Assembly (NCBI GenBank): GCA_029237695.1 | Contig: CM055274.1 | Span: forward strand, 21,813,505-21,877,504 | DNA length: 64,000 bases | From: Conchocele bisecta | Taxonomy: Eukaryota; Mollusca; Bivalvia; Lucinida; Thyasiridae | Direction of reading: 5' to 3' | Shown here: piece after piece, positions 46,601 through 54,242 of the stretch | How the letters are laid out: each line of letters begins with the position of its first letter | Position numbering within the stretch: the first letter of the stretch is position 1 | Notes under the pieces: model-generated | What the model was told of the DNA's origin: nothing | Database searches by the model: none | Seen by the model: the letters and a program-made list of their open reading frames with translations, nothing else | Translations under genes and position numbers: made by a program

Positions 46601-47238
46601 TCGCTATGAAAATCTTGTCAACTTTTGACGGAAAATATCACAGTCTTTGTAAATCATGAAAAATAATATTGTAAATACTATCCATGCAAAATATGTCACA
46701 CCGTCTAAGGTACAAAATCACATGGCTTGTCACATTTGAAATTTATGAGCCGCTGTATTGTTATTTAAAATACAAATACATGGCTGTATTACACATACGA
46801 ATAAATAATGAATGAGACACGCCATGTTATATTGTACCTTCTGACATCTGCGTAATTTCATTAAATACGTTTAAAATGTTTACAATATTTTTCATAAATA
46901 AATTCAAAAGTTGCCAAAATTTTCAGAGTACATGCGGAATATGATTCCGCATGTACTCTGAAAATTTTGTCAACTTTTGACGCCATTTAAGGAAAATATT
47001 TTAACTTTTGTAAACATATTTCATGAAATTACGCAGATGTCCGAAGGTACAAAATGACATGGCGTGTCTCAAATAAGAAACTTACATCAATCATAACGGG
47101 ATCAGTCTGTCCCTTGACCATGGTGCCCCCTATCTGAAACATGACTGCTGAGAACTTATTCGTGAGACAGCACGGCGTGGGGTTTGCCGCCGTTACCCCG
47201 GCTACCAGAGTCACGAATACTATCCCGATCAGTTCCAT
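35159..47238 (-). CDS. Ependymin-related secreted protein, copy 2 (complete, six exons)
   Basis: Coding segments on the minus strand: 47,238-47,086, 45,531-45,415, 44,579-44,498, 41,252-41,091, 37,263-37,172 and 35,236-35,159. Together they make 684 bases, 227 residues and a stop; every junction is GT-AG and the phases (0,0,1,1,0) fit. Residues 1-18 form a signal peptide (cleavage likely in VTAA-NP). Six Cys lie at 23, 24, 102, 115, 158 and 200. Asn-X-Ser/Thr sites are at 73 (NMT) and 119 (NYS). The CTP motif after a beta-type stretch at 158 and the late single Cys after VGAFSVP match the ependymin family, which are secreted, often calcium-binding glycoproteins of about 200-220 residues. The last exon adds a charged tail with RKRDLDE. 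The role in this animal is unknown. Introns are filled with MITEs. Confidence 0.8.
35285..35880. repeat. M9 with nested M4, intron 5 of copy 2
   Basis: M4 at 35,499-35,740 lies inside M9 sequence, as in unit A (15,850-16,432). Confidence 0.75.
35909..36575. repeat. Segment special to unit B, replacing part of M27
   Basis: Homology with unit A stops after GGTATTTAATGGCCAAC and resumes at TATCTTCAATTAAACCACTT. Inside is the repeat also seen at 3,395-3,545 and a palindrome at about 36,270-36,316 (CCAGATCAGACTGCACATAT and inverse). It could be an insertion-deletion pair or a conversion tract. Confidence 0.6.
36655..37170. repeat. M9, degenerate P2 and PG copies in intron 5
   Basis: M9 36,655-36,895; P2 arm near 36,965-37,010; PG hairpin 37,095-37,165. 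These are counterparts of 16,920-17,445. Confidence 0.7.
37172..37263 (-). CDS. EPDR copy 2, exon 5
   Basis: Acceptor CTATTCCAG, GT completing Gly, then NFEMISYTYADVKHNY and NTVGAFSVPTACNN, donor GTAAGT. It carries the last conserved Cys (residue 200). It aligns with copy 3 (NFDIHSYFYADMQQDY...) over its full length. Confidence 0.82.
37443..37445. other. Empty target site of the Harbinger-like element
   Basis: Single TAA within CACGCTAACGTCAAAATT. Unit A has the same flanks with TAA on both sides of the 664-bp element (17,725-18,388). Confidence 0.85.
37660..37690. repeat. (TA)n microsatellite
   Basis: About 30 bases of TA, counterpart of 18,608-18,652, ending at the inverted-repeat element that follows. 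Confidence 0.85.
37691..39854. mobile_element. 2.2-kb element with terminal inverted repeats of about 105 bp
   Basis: The left end CTCTTCAGGGTATTATGTGA (37,691-37,797) recurs inverted at 39,752-39,854. Part of the same end also lies in direct orientation at 39,697-39,741, making the right end a palindrome. A further degraded end copy follows at 39,925-40,000. The inside is AT-rich with about three 75-bp units containing CGTTGAA and TGTTGAA motifs (38,200-38,380). No transposase frame is visible. It is missing from unit A, and it lies in intron 4 of EPDR copy 2. Confidence 0.75.
40020..40260. repeat. M9 fragment and P1 palindrome
   Basis: 40,020-40,135 is M9-like (GGCATTTGCGACCAGTGTGA). 40,161-40,260 is a P1 of exactly 100 bp, left tip CAATGGGG, right tip CCCCACCG, TA outside both ends. 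Confidence 0.8.
40480..41050. repeat. GGTTACAAAAACCGG repeats with a 105-bp tandem duplication
   Basis: A block from ACCATGTAATAATTGGCGGC to CTAGTAATACAATGTAC occurs twice in a row (40,584-40,690 and 40,691-40,795). Near 40,930-41,045 there is a palindrome on CCGTTGACGTACGTCAACGG and further CCGGTTTTTGTAA units. A run of G lies at 40,491-40,504. In unit A almost all of this, together with most of exon 4, is deleted. Confidence 0.75.
41091..41252 (-). CDS. EPDR copy 2, exon 4
   Basis: Acceptor TATCGTAG, then GC completing Gly, 53 codons: NYSYAASFQLGSRSKSLL, TDTFFGMDGEKT, SIYTVTSDDCTPISQNSYG and NTPD, ending in one Gly base before GTATAT. The stretch leading to Thr-Val-Thr and Cys-Thr-Pro is the clearest ependymin-family pattern in the gene. 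The donor GTATAT is weak compared with GTAAGT elsewhere. Confidence 0.83.
41280..41930. repeat. M14, M9 fragment, M6 ends and P2 in intron 3
   Basis: M14 41,280-41,540, starting about 30 bases upstream of the exon 4 acceptor. M9 fragment 41,560-41,700. M6 fragments surround a P2 palindrome at 41,789-41,863. Confidence 0.7.
41970..42415. repeat. M5 MITE
   Basis: Left end TATAGTCTGTTTCACAAATC, right end GCTTTCGTGAAACAGACAGT. In unit A only its right quarter remains (20,085-20,185). Confidence 0.75.
42455..42845. repeat. 21-bp tandem repeat and hairpin element
   Basis: Four 21-bp units at 42,455-42,545; hairpin element at 42,720-42,845 (centre GAAATGTCCATATTTCAC). Confidence 0.8.
43120..43708. 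repeat. M5 MITE with a nested hairpin, absent from unit A
   Basis: Ends CTATAGTCTGTTTCACGAAA and inverse. A perfect hairpin on CATCTTCACGGAGTGAAGATG lies at about 43,290-43,370. Unit A reads straight through the site (near 20,895). Confidence 0.75.
44035..44210. repeat. PG fragments
   Basis: CCGTGGAACCACTCTAAATC (44,040) and GGTATCCGGTTTAGAAGG (44,180) are diverged PG ends facing each other. Confidence 0.6.
44498..44579 (-). CDS. EPDR copy 2, exon 3
   Basis: Acceptor TTGTTTCAG, 27 codons (HKQYFVTEAGNCYFKTLT and RSLDRPCIP) and one base of Gly, donor GTTAGA. It holds Cys 102 and Cys 115, a pair expected to be disulphide-bonded in this family. The short tyrosine-rich start followed by a Gly-X-Cys turn is typical of the middle of ependymin-related proteins. 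Confidence 0.82.
44660..44830. repeat. TR7 foldback, short form
   Basis: Ends ACGGAGCCCCGCAT and TGCGGGGCTCCGTAC. ATTCGTTCCC units at the left mirror GGGAACGAAT at the right around CCACGATCCGTGG. Confidence 0.8.
44925..45185. repeat. M6 MITE inserted in M9, absent from unit A
   Basis: Runs from GAGAAAAGTAGGTCAGTGCC to GTTGACGGGATAAA with two hairpins. In unit A the host M9 element is unbroken at this place (about 22,633). The flanking M9 parts are 44,895-44,920 and 45,186-45,385. Confidence 0.8.
45415..45531 (-). CDS. EPDR copy 2, exon 2
   Basis: Acceptor CTGTTGCAG, 39 codons in phase 0 (DYVYLNYDYDNGMTSVES and HALNMTTHQRQKVNMFNDYNT), donor GTGAGT. Contains the glycosylation site NMT. ESHALN is identical in all three copies and is the best-conserved block of this exon. 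Confidence 0.82.
45560..45985. repeat. M18 MITE in intron 1
   Basis: Ends ATCAAGGTGTATGATCACGT and CCACGTGATCATGCACCTTG, with an inner hairpin on CGATTTCCGTGTCTCCGACA. Confidence 0.8.
46166..46480. other. Intron 1 sequence outside the duplication, nothing recognised
   Basis: Begins where the match with unit A ends. No repeat family or exon was seen. CCCATGGAAGCCATCTTTTC opens a short frame without splice support. Confidence 0.5.
46480..47071. repeat. Two M14 MITEs next to EPDR exon 1
   Basis: 46,480-46,740 and 46,816-47,071, each with inverted ends (TGAGACACGCCATG... and inverse) and inner ATGCGGAATATGATTCCGCA-type hairpins. The second ends about 14 bases from the exon 1 splice donor. Confidence 0.75.
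47086..47238 (-). CDS. EPDR copy 2, exon 1 (start codon and signal peptide)
   Basis: 51 codons: MELIGIVFVTLVAGVTAA as signal peptide, then NPTPCCLTNKFSAVMFQI, GGTMVKGQTDPVMID, donor GTAAGT in phase 0. The start ATG has an AACCATGG context. The PCC motif soon after cleavage followed by a Phe-Ser-Ala beta strand is typical of the N-terminus of ependymin-related proteins. No second copy of this exon was found in the window. Confidence 0.83.
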
Positions 47239-47297
47239 GGTTACCGAGCGTCTCGCGTATGGATATGAATATGGATATGGGACGACTCGCTTATCTT

Positions 47298-47305
47298 CTT
47301 TTATA
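47298..47305 (-). promoter_or_regulatory. TATA box of EPDR copy 2
   Basis: TATAAAAG on the minus strand, 60-67 bases before the start codon, giving an expected transcription start near 47,270 and a short leader of about 35 bases. The leader holds repeated CCATAT-type hexamers. Copy 1 has no counterpart. Confidence 0.7.
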
Positions 47306-47394
47306 TCGTCGCAGACTGGTATGATGGGCCTTATGGCATTTTAACCAGTGAAAACCATACATATAGATAGCATGCGAGTATATTGTTATGTATT

Positions 47395-48240
47395 TACAGA
47401 GCTCCAGATAAGCTATGTGTCTAAAGAGTAGTATACCCCCAGATTTCAAAATCAATGCGTATTTTACTTTTACAAATGTATTATAGATGTTCTTCCTTAG
47501 TAAATAGGGTAAAAATGATAAAAAATAAAACAAATTTAAAAATTCACTTATTTGAGCTGCAAAAAGCAAACACTGTTTGCTTTTTGCAGCTCAACTAAGT
47601 AAATATCAACTTTATTACAGTACATGTATTTTCACTACTCAATTTGAAAATCAATGCGTATTTATACATTGGTGTGAGTATTTTGTAATCCCACTTTTGA
47701 TAATCAATTCGTATTCTGCTACAATAAGTGCGTAAACTACGCTAATTTTATCTGGAGTTCTGCATATATTTAGTTATCGACTCATATGACTGTGCTTGGA
47801 GAAATTGGGCTTATGGGAACAGAGCTCCCGATAAGCTGCGTATTTGCTTAAATACCCAATTAAAATTGAAAAAAACCCAATTGAAATCAGAAGTAGCGAG
47901 TATAACAAAGCAATAACAATTTTGTGGTACCTTTATCATGCTGCAGAAAACAATAAACAGACCACAAATATAGCATATTTTCCTTATTTTCCATGGAAAC
48001 ACATCTTGGTATTTCATTAGAATTGTCTCCATTGGTATTTCATTAGAATTGTCTCCAAGGAGACAATTCTAATGAAATGCCAAGACATGTTTTCATTTCG
48101 AAGCGAACTATTCAATAATTGCTGACTGTTGATGTGTAAACAGTAGTGTGATTTTATTTTACCCAATTAATATTTTGAAATAACCAATTGCTTCAGAAAT
48201 GATGGAGTGACAATACTCAATTACTAATTCCTTATCTGGA
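47395..48240. repeat. Repeat element shared with 21,420-22,004
   Basis: Flanks read CAGAGCTCC/CTGGAG at the outer ends. Inside are hairpins on GCAAAAAGCAAACACTG (47,557-47,592) and on ATTTCATTAGAATTGTCTCC with an extra tandem copy (48,010-48,080). It lies about 100 bases upstream of the EPDR TATA box. Confidence 0.65.
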
Positions 48241-48313
48241 GCCCTGTGGGAATTGTGGTCAGTCTAGCATTAGCGTCCGTATGTTGGTCAGTACTCTTTG
48301 TAGCTTCAGCGCT

Positions 48314-48426
48314 ACAGTGGGGTCAGCGTGTGGGGTCAGCGTGTAAGTGCACTCACGAACGAACACGACAGGTTGGTTCCAACCTGTCGCGTTCGTTCGT
48401 GTGTGCACTTACACGCCGACCCCACT
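48314..48426. repeat. P1 palindrome with duplicated left tip
   Basis: The first 14 bases (GGGGTCAGCGTGT) are repeated before the full palindrome. Confidence 0.8.
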
Positions 48427-48719
48427 GTATTCCAATGACTGCAAGGCGACAAGTGCATATACTGGCATACATGCGCAGAAGCACATGCTGTCTGTGTCTA
48501 CACTGGTTGCAAAGGTCAACAGCCAAATTGTTTGCAATTGCAGTCATATTGGAATTACTAAAGTGCATGTATCCGCACAGTCGATAATTGATGAGGGGTG
48601 TGACGTATGATCCTAAAACTATTAGCCTATTATTATTATTGTTTTTTTTTTTGTAGCGTTTTATTGTGACAATATGTTTAATGTCATCTGCTATTGGAAT
48701 TGTTATAATGTTTTCGCTA

Positions 48720-48929
48720 CAGTGGAACCTATGTAAACCAGACACCACACATGTGATCTTATTTTGATGAGTTTCTTGATCATGTATATCATGTGATAAT
48801 GTCTGTTCGTGATCGCATAACACACACCTATAGCTCAGAATAATCAAAACCATGATTTACAGTGAAACCTCTCTAAACCGGACACGCTGGGGGACACCCT
48901 AGGGTGTCCGGTTTATAGAGGCTACACTG
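48720..48929. repeat. PG element, long form
   Basis: Single end CAGTGGAACCTATGTAAACC, body with GTGATCGCATAACACACACC, then a terminal hairpin (48,860-48,929). TA lies outside both ends. Confidence 0.75.
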
Positions 48930-49945
48930 TATAACTACTTCAAGAAACGAGTGCGTGATTTCCGAACATGAACATACTTTAACCTCGGAGATATATGGCA
49001 ACGAAGGATAACAACATTATCCACAGAGTACTTATCTCTCTGTTCGGTATACAGAGGTGTTCAACTGTACTTACACGTATTATGTTCAGCTCAGCAGAAT
49101 TTCACCGGCAGACACATACGTAGTTCAACTCTCACGTAAGTGCGTATGTGCTGCCGGTTGTGAAAACGTACCAGACAACAATGGAAGATATTTTTCCTCT
49201 TGTACATTCAATCAGTAGGATTAGTACGAAATTAAATTTAATGATGGCAGTTATCCCACTTCTGTGACTGGATGGCGAACAGCGTAGACTTTGATCAGAC
49301 TGCGCGGATGCGCAGGCTGATCAAGGTCTACGCTGGTCGCAAAGGTCGTAAGGATGTCTTTTCTCACCAGGCAACCCCGAAACTACTGGCACCGATGACG
49401 TCAGCGATAGATAAGAAATTAGAAAGTACATTATGCATGTCCGTGGTATAATCAGGAACACCAGACGCGATTACTCGACTGCACTTTACGACATTTGCAA
49501 TACACGATGACTGTCATGTTCAAATAGAATAGACTCCCAACAAAATGGGGCTTATTATTTGTCCTAGTGTCTTGACCAATGAAAGCAACATAGTTTAAGT
49601 TTGTGTCGTCTACAGTAATCGCATATTGCCACTCTTTCACCAATATCTATCAAAGTAATCATTAATTGTTCACAATACGTGCAACGTTATATTTAAAACC
49701 GGTGGTAACGCATTGCTATCGGAAGTTCACGAGACGCTCACACTGTTACCACTGTTACCAAACAGCCAATCACATACTAGTACCGCTATTCGAAAGCCCG
49801 TTTAGGGGCGGGGCTACATTCTAACAAACATTTGCACGAGAAGGGGAGGGTCAGGCAATATAATAGTTCACATTTTGAATTTATTTTTTAATAAACTATC
49901 ATTATTAAAACGTCAATATATGAGTTATTACTATTACATATAAAT
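48930..49945. other. Mostly single-copy stretch with an M9-like hairpin
   Basis: 49,250-49,360 is an M9-type hairpin (GATCAGACTGCGCGGATGCG). The sequence at 49,090-49,165 forms an imperfect hairpin on CCGGCAGACACATACG. The rest, including 49,690-49,850 with repeated GTTACCACT and GGGGCGGGGC, shows no gene I can support. Confidence 0.5.
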
Positions 49946-49949
49946 GTAT

Positions 49950-50448
49950 GGGGCTGTGACTGGAGACATAGGGCACATGGGTTTTGCTACCAGTGTAGAT
50001 ACAGATCAGCCGGTGCATCCGCACAGTCTGATTGGGATCTGCACTGCTCGCCTGTTAACCAATGAAAAATCCGGCATGCTTCTAATTAACAAGCAATACA
50101 TATTCTTATCAGGGTACAGAAGTGTGTTATTTGATCAGGAACTACACCGCATTACAAATACCATAAGCCTCATTTCTTCCGTCGCTGCCACATACGACGG
50201 GAATCATGGGCCCGTTTCACTAAACTTCGTACGACTAAAATGTTCGTAAGTGCAAATTTAGGATCGTCTGGAAATTTCAATTGATGGATTTACATTTATT
50301 GAGCATAGGCTGCATCTGCAGCCTATGCTCAATAAATGTAAATCCAACAATTGTTTACAAGAAAACATTGTTAATGTGAAATTTACAGACTATCATAATG
50401 TTGCACTTACGAACATTTTAGTCGTGCGAAGCTTAGTGAAACGCCCCC
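49950..50448. repeat. M9 followed by M4
   Basis: M9 49,950-50,195 with inverted ends GGCTGTGACTGGAGACATAG and CATTTCTTCCGTCGCTGCCA. M4 50,209-50,448 with a perfect centre GCATAGGCTGCATCTGCAGC. Confidence 0.8.
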
Positions 50449-50644
50449 CAGCTGTCAGCCAACCAAACATAGTAAATCGGACAGTCGGTGTTCTGATTGG
50501 GCGAAACCAAAATTCCGACTATCGAAATTATAGTAAGAAATAGGCCATGTTGTACTTCTATTATATTCCCTGTCCACGCTTTAGGTTTGAAGTACATCAT
50601 GTACAGTTCAGATAACGAGACATCCAGATGTTCAGCCATTGAAT

Positions 50645-50905
50645 GTGGCTGTGACTGGAGAAATTGGGCGTATGGGTCTTGCGACCAGTGTAGATCCAGA
50701 TCAGCATGTGCGGATTGTTGTTATATGTCCACGGGAGAGTGCTATTTGATCAGCAGCTACAGTGGGGTCAGCGTGTAAGTGCACACACGAACGAACACGA
50801 CAGGTTGGTTCCAACCTGTCGTGTTCGTTCGTGTGTGCACTTACACGCTGACCCCACTATACACTGGTCTCATAAGCCCAGTTTCTCCAGTCACAGCCAC
50901 AAATG
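50645..50905. repeat. M9 interrupted by P1
   Basis: M9 arms run 50,645-50,759 and 50,860-50,905. P1 of 100 bp (50,760-50,859) sits at the TA of GAGCTA-CACTGG, the same M9 position hit near 56,098. Confidence 0.8.
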
Positions 50906-51077
50906 TAATATTATATTTTGTTTGCGCGTCAAGGATACGTACACATATCTCAATGGCGGCAATCAGTTCGTTATCTGTCTATTTGTCTCAGGCAATACTT
51001 TGTCACCGTCGATTCGAGTAATCGGTGATACCGAGTGAAATTGGATGACGTCATCCGCTTATGACGCCGTTATCATA

Positions 51078-51740
51078 GCTACACCTACGGAGCCCCGCAG
51101 GGGACATGGATTTTTTTTTTATTAATTTTTTCCCACGAAATAAGATTCGTTCCCTCAATTTAGCAATTCGTTCCCTCGAATTAACAATTCGTTCCCACGA
51201 CATAACAATTCGTTCCATCGAATTAACTATTCGTTCCCACGCAATGACAATTCGTTCCCTCAATTTAACAATTCGTTCCCTCGAATTAACAATTCGTTCC
51301 CACGATATAACAATTCGTTCCCTCGAACAATTCGTTCCCAAGAAATGACAATGCGTTCCCTCAATTTAACAATTCGTTACCTCGAATTAAGAATTCGTTC
51401 TCACGATATAACAATTCGTTCCCTTGAATTAACAATTCGTTCCCACGATATAACAATTCGTTCCCTCGAATTAACTATTCGTTCCCATGAAATGACAATG
51501 CGTTCCCTCAATTTAACAATTCGTTCCCTCGAATTAACAATTCGTTCCCACGATATAACAATTCGTTCCCTCAATTTAACCGTTGAACGAATTGTTATTC
51601 GTAAGAACGAATTGTTAAATTGAGGGAACGAATTGATAAATTGAGGGAAATAATTGTTATTTCGTGGGAACGAAATTTTATTTCGTGGGAACGAATTAAT
51701 AAAACGAAATAATGCTACGTCCCCTGCGGGGCTCCGTAAT
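51078..51740. repeat. TR7 foldback, long form (about 660 bp)
   Basis: Ends ACGGAGCCCCGCAGGGGACA and inverse (TCCCCTGCGGGGCTCCGT). The left arm is an array of more than 20 units of 21 bp: ATTCGTTCCC followed by ACGAAATAACA, TCGAATTAACA or TCAATTTAACA. The right arm has a short inverted array. Because 21 is divisible by three, it stays open in several frames and gives false proteins of the pattern RSLELTIRSHDIT. Confidence 0.85.
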
Positions 51741-51805
51741 ATCCTGTATCGAACTAACTACATGTACATGTATACATGTAACAAAACAATGTACGTGCCT
51801 GCCGA

Positions 51806-52226
51806 TGTCAAGGTGTATGATCACGTGGTACTAACAACAACAACAAGTATCGATTCAAAGTACGTATTATTTTATAGTGTCCTTATTACGTAACGGATGT
51901 TGATGAAATATGACGCATCAAACGCGTCTTGTTCAGCTGCATTTGGTGGGGTCTGTATTTTCGCCCATACTTCTGTCGTTGTTGCGAAGAATCGATTTCC
52001 GTGTCGGAGCAAGAATCGATTTCCGTGTCTCCGACACGGAAATCGATTCTTCGCAAAAACGACATAAGTCTGTGTCAAACTCCATATACCACCAAATGCA
52101 GCTCATGAAGACGCGTTTGCTGCGCTATATTTCATCAAATTCCGTTGCATATTAAGACAAATATCAAATAATACTTACTTCGTAGTGGGCGACATTGTTG
52201 TTGTTGTAACCACGTGATCATGCACC
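51806..52226. repeat. M18 MITE
   Basis: Ends TCAAGGTGTATGATCACGTG and inverse, with a strong inner hairpin (GAATCGATTTCCGTGTCTCC and inverse) at about 51,985-52,065. Confidence 0.8.
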
Positions 52227-52339
52227 TTGGATGTTATATACACCTATGTACATTGTCACTCTTAATTTTAACGCCATGCATGTATTTGGTTGTTTACATT
52301 TTTTAAACTATCAGCAATGAAATGTAAATATAAGTAGTA

Positions 52340-52560
52340 CAATGGAACCTGTCTAAACCGGACACCATGAAATCACGTGTGATCTTATGTTTGATGAGTT
52401 TCTTGGTCATTTGTCTCAGGTGATAATGTATGTTCGTGATCGCATAGCATACAACTATGGCTCAGAATGATCAAATGCCCGATTTACGGCGAAACCTCTC
52501 TAAACCGGACACCCTGGGGAGGGGACCTCCCAGGGTGTCCGGTTTAGAGAGGTTTCACTG
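52340..52560. repeat. PG element, long form
   Basis: Starts CAATGGAACCTGTCTAAACC and ends with a 64-bp hairpin (52,497-52,560). Confidence 0.8.
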
Positions 52561-52562
52561 TA

Positions 52563-53366
52563 CAACCATGTTGTTTTTACTGTAGTAAATAAAACATGTG
52601 GTCTGTTTAACGGTTCCGGACCAAACGTTTTGAGTACCAAAGTAACATCAGTAAAACGCCACCGCCCATGGGTTTATTCATTAAATGAAAACAATCACAA
52701 TTTTACTCTCAGACTACAAAAACAAAACATAAACAAAACATCCGTGTAAAACATTTTATTTCGGAACATCATCAAAGTTCGTACCTCGATGCAACGATAT
52801 ATGTAGCCAGTCTATGGATTATTATATGCTATTACCGAAAAACTGTCCTGTCATAACACCTGGAGTGAATTTTATTGGATCACAGCATCAACATAAATAC
52901 GCATTTGTATTATTTGCCAATGTTATGCCGAATTAACAAAATAAAGACGTTCTAAATGACGTTCCTAGTGTCGCACTATTATCTTTGACGTTGACGTTTC
53001 GTGTTTTAAAAACGTTTTGTACATGAGCCTGCAAAGGACAGAAACCTCTAATATATATGTTTAGTATATGTATTGACTGGTATGCTCCCTGCTCCGACGA
53101 CATCCAGTCGGCATTACAATTTGCACGTAACGTTATGTCCGTCCGTTAGTCTGTCTATCCATCCGTCTGTCCGTGCGTCTGTCTGTACGTCACACATTAC
53201 TTGTCAGAAGTACGTCTACAGTGTTCACTGAGCCCTATTCATATTCGGTATACATCACAACCATCAAGTGCTGGAGTACGTAACTACGTACGGAGTTTTG
53301 TAGAGTTGCTTCCCTCAACTACTGTAACCGCTGTCCAGGACAGCATGAATATCTCGATAGCAGACA
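52563..53366. other. Single-copy-like stretch, no supported gene
   Basis: Mostly AT-rich. A CCGT/CTGT-rich tract lies at 53,138-53,190. AAATAAAAT on the minus strand at about 52,752 could serve as a poly(A) signal for EPDR copy 3, but it is 1.4 kb past the stop, so this is only a possibility. Confidence 0.4.
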
Positions 53367-53369
53367 CAG

Positions 53370-53609
53370 GGGCCGTTTCACTAAACTTCGTACGAGTAAA
53401 ATATTCGTAAGTGAAAAATTATGATAGTCACTAAATTTCATATTAACTATGTTTTATTGTAAACAAGTATTTGATTTACATTTATTGAGCATAGGCTGCA
53501 TATGCAGCCTATGCTCAATAAATGTAAATCCATCAATGGCAACTTCCAGACGATCCTAAATTTTCAGTTACGAACATTTTAGTCGTACGAAGTTTAGTGA
53601 AACGGGCCC
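53370..53609. repeat. M4 MITE
   Basis: Perfect centre GCATAGGCTGCATATGCAGC with ATTTACATTTATTGAGC arms. The orientation of the flanking arms is opposite to that at 50,209. Confidence 0.8.
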
Positions 53610-53689
53610 AGATGTGCATGTTGATCTGTGACAAGACTGGCTGTAAACTCAACATGTCCTCAGGCGAATCCATAGAATTGTACACATGT

Positions 53690-54120
53690 GATTGATTGAC
53701 GGTAAACTAGTTGCGGAAATTATAATGAAGTGTTACGTTTGACTGTAGTAGAGTATAATGCAATATTATGTTCGATAGTACTGGTAGTGGTACTGGAATA
53801 GAATTAATTGTTATGTTTGACGGTACTGGAATATAATGAAGTGCTATGTTTGAATGTACTAAAGTATAATGCATGAATTATGTTCGATAGTACTGGAATA
53901 TAATTAAGTGTTATGTTGATGGTACTGGAATATAATTAAGTGCTATATTTGACGGTACTGGAATATAATGAAATGTTATGTTTGGCGGCACTGGAAGTGT
54001 TATGTTTGAAACACTGGAATATAATGAAATGTTTTGTTTGACGGTACTGGAATATAATGAAGTGCTATATTTGATAATAAAGTGCTATATTTGACTGTAC
54101 TAGGGTATAATGGACTGCTA
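53690..54120. repeat. Minisatellite, about 33-bp period, next to the EPDR copy 3 stop
   Basis: Units with GTACTGGAATATAATGAAG and TGTTATGTTTGACG repeat about ten times with variation, ending some 45 bases from the stop codon of copy 3. It would lie in the 3' untranslated region if the transcript runs that far. Confidence 0.8.
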
Positions 54121-54164
54121 TGTTTCCACGACGAAGCATGGGAGGTGTGTATCATCCCCGGGAG

Positions 54165-54242
54165 TTACTGGACGAACGGCATGGCCGGGGCATCGTACAA
54201 CTCTTCCAAGTCCCTCTTCCTGTGTCCGGTGATGTCCATCGC
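54165..54242 (-). CDS. EPDR copy 3, exon 6 (terminal)
   Basis: Acceptor TTCTATGCAG, 25 codons (AMDITGHRKRDLEELYDA and PAMPFVQ), stop TAA. Conserved with copy 2 in length and in the RKRDL core. Confidence 0.8.
   Translation of the reverse strand, partial: AMDITGHRKRDLEELYDAPAMPFVQ

Noticed and set aside
51106..51623. Repetitive frames with RSLELTIRSHDIT pattern, also at 60,659-61,326
   Set aside because: Product of the 21-bp TR7 array, open on both strands, with no start or splice context.
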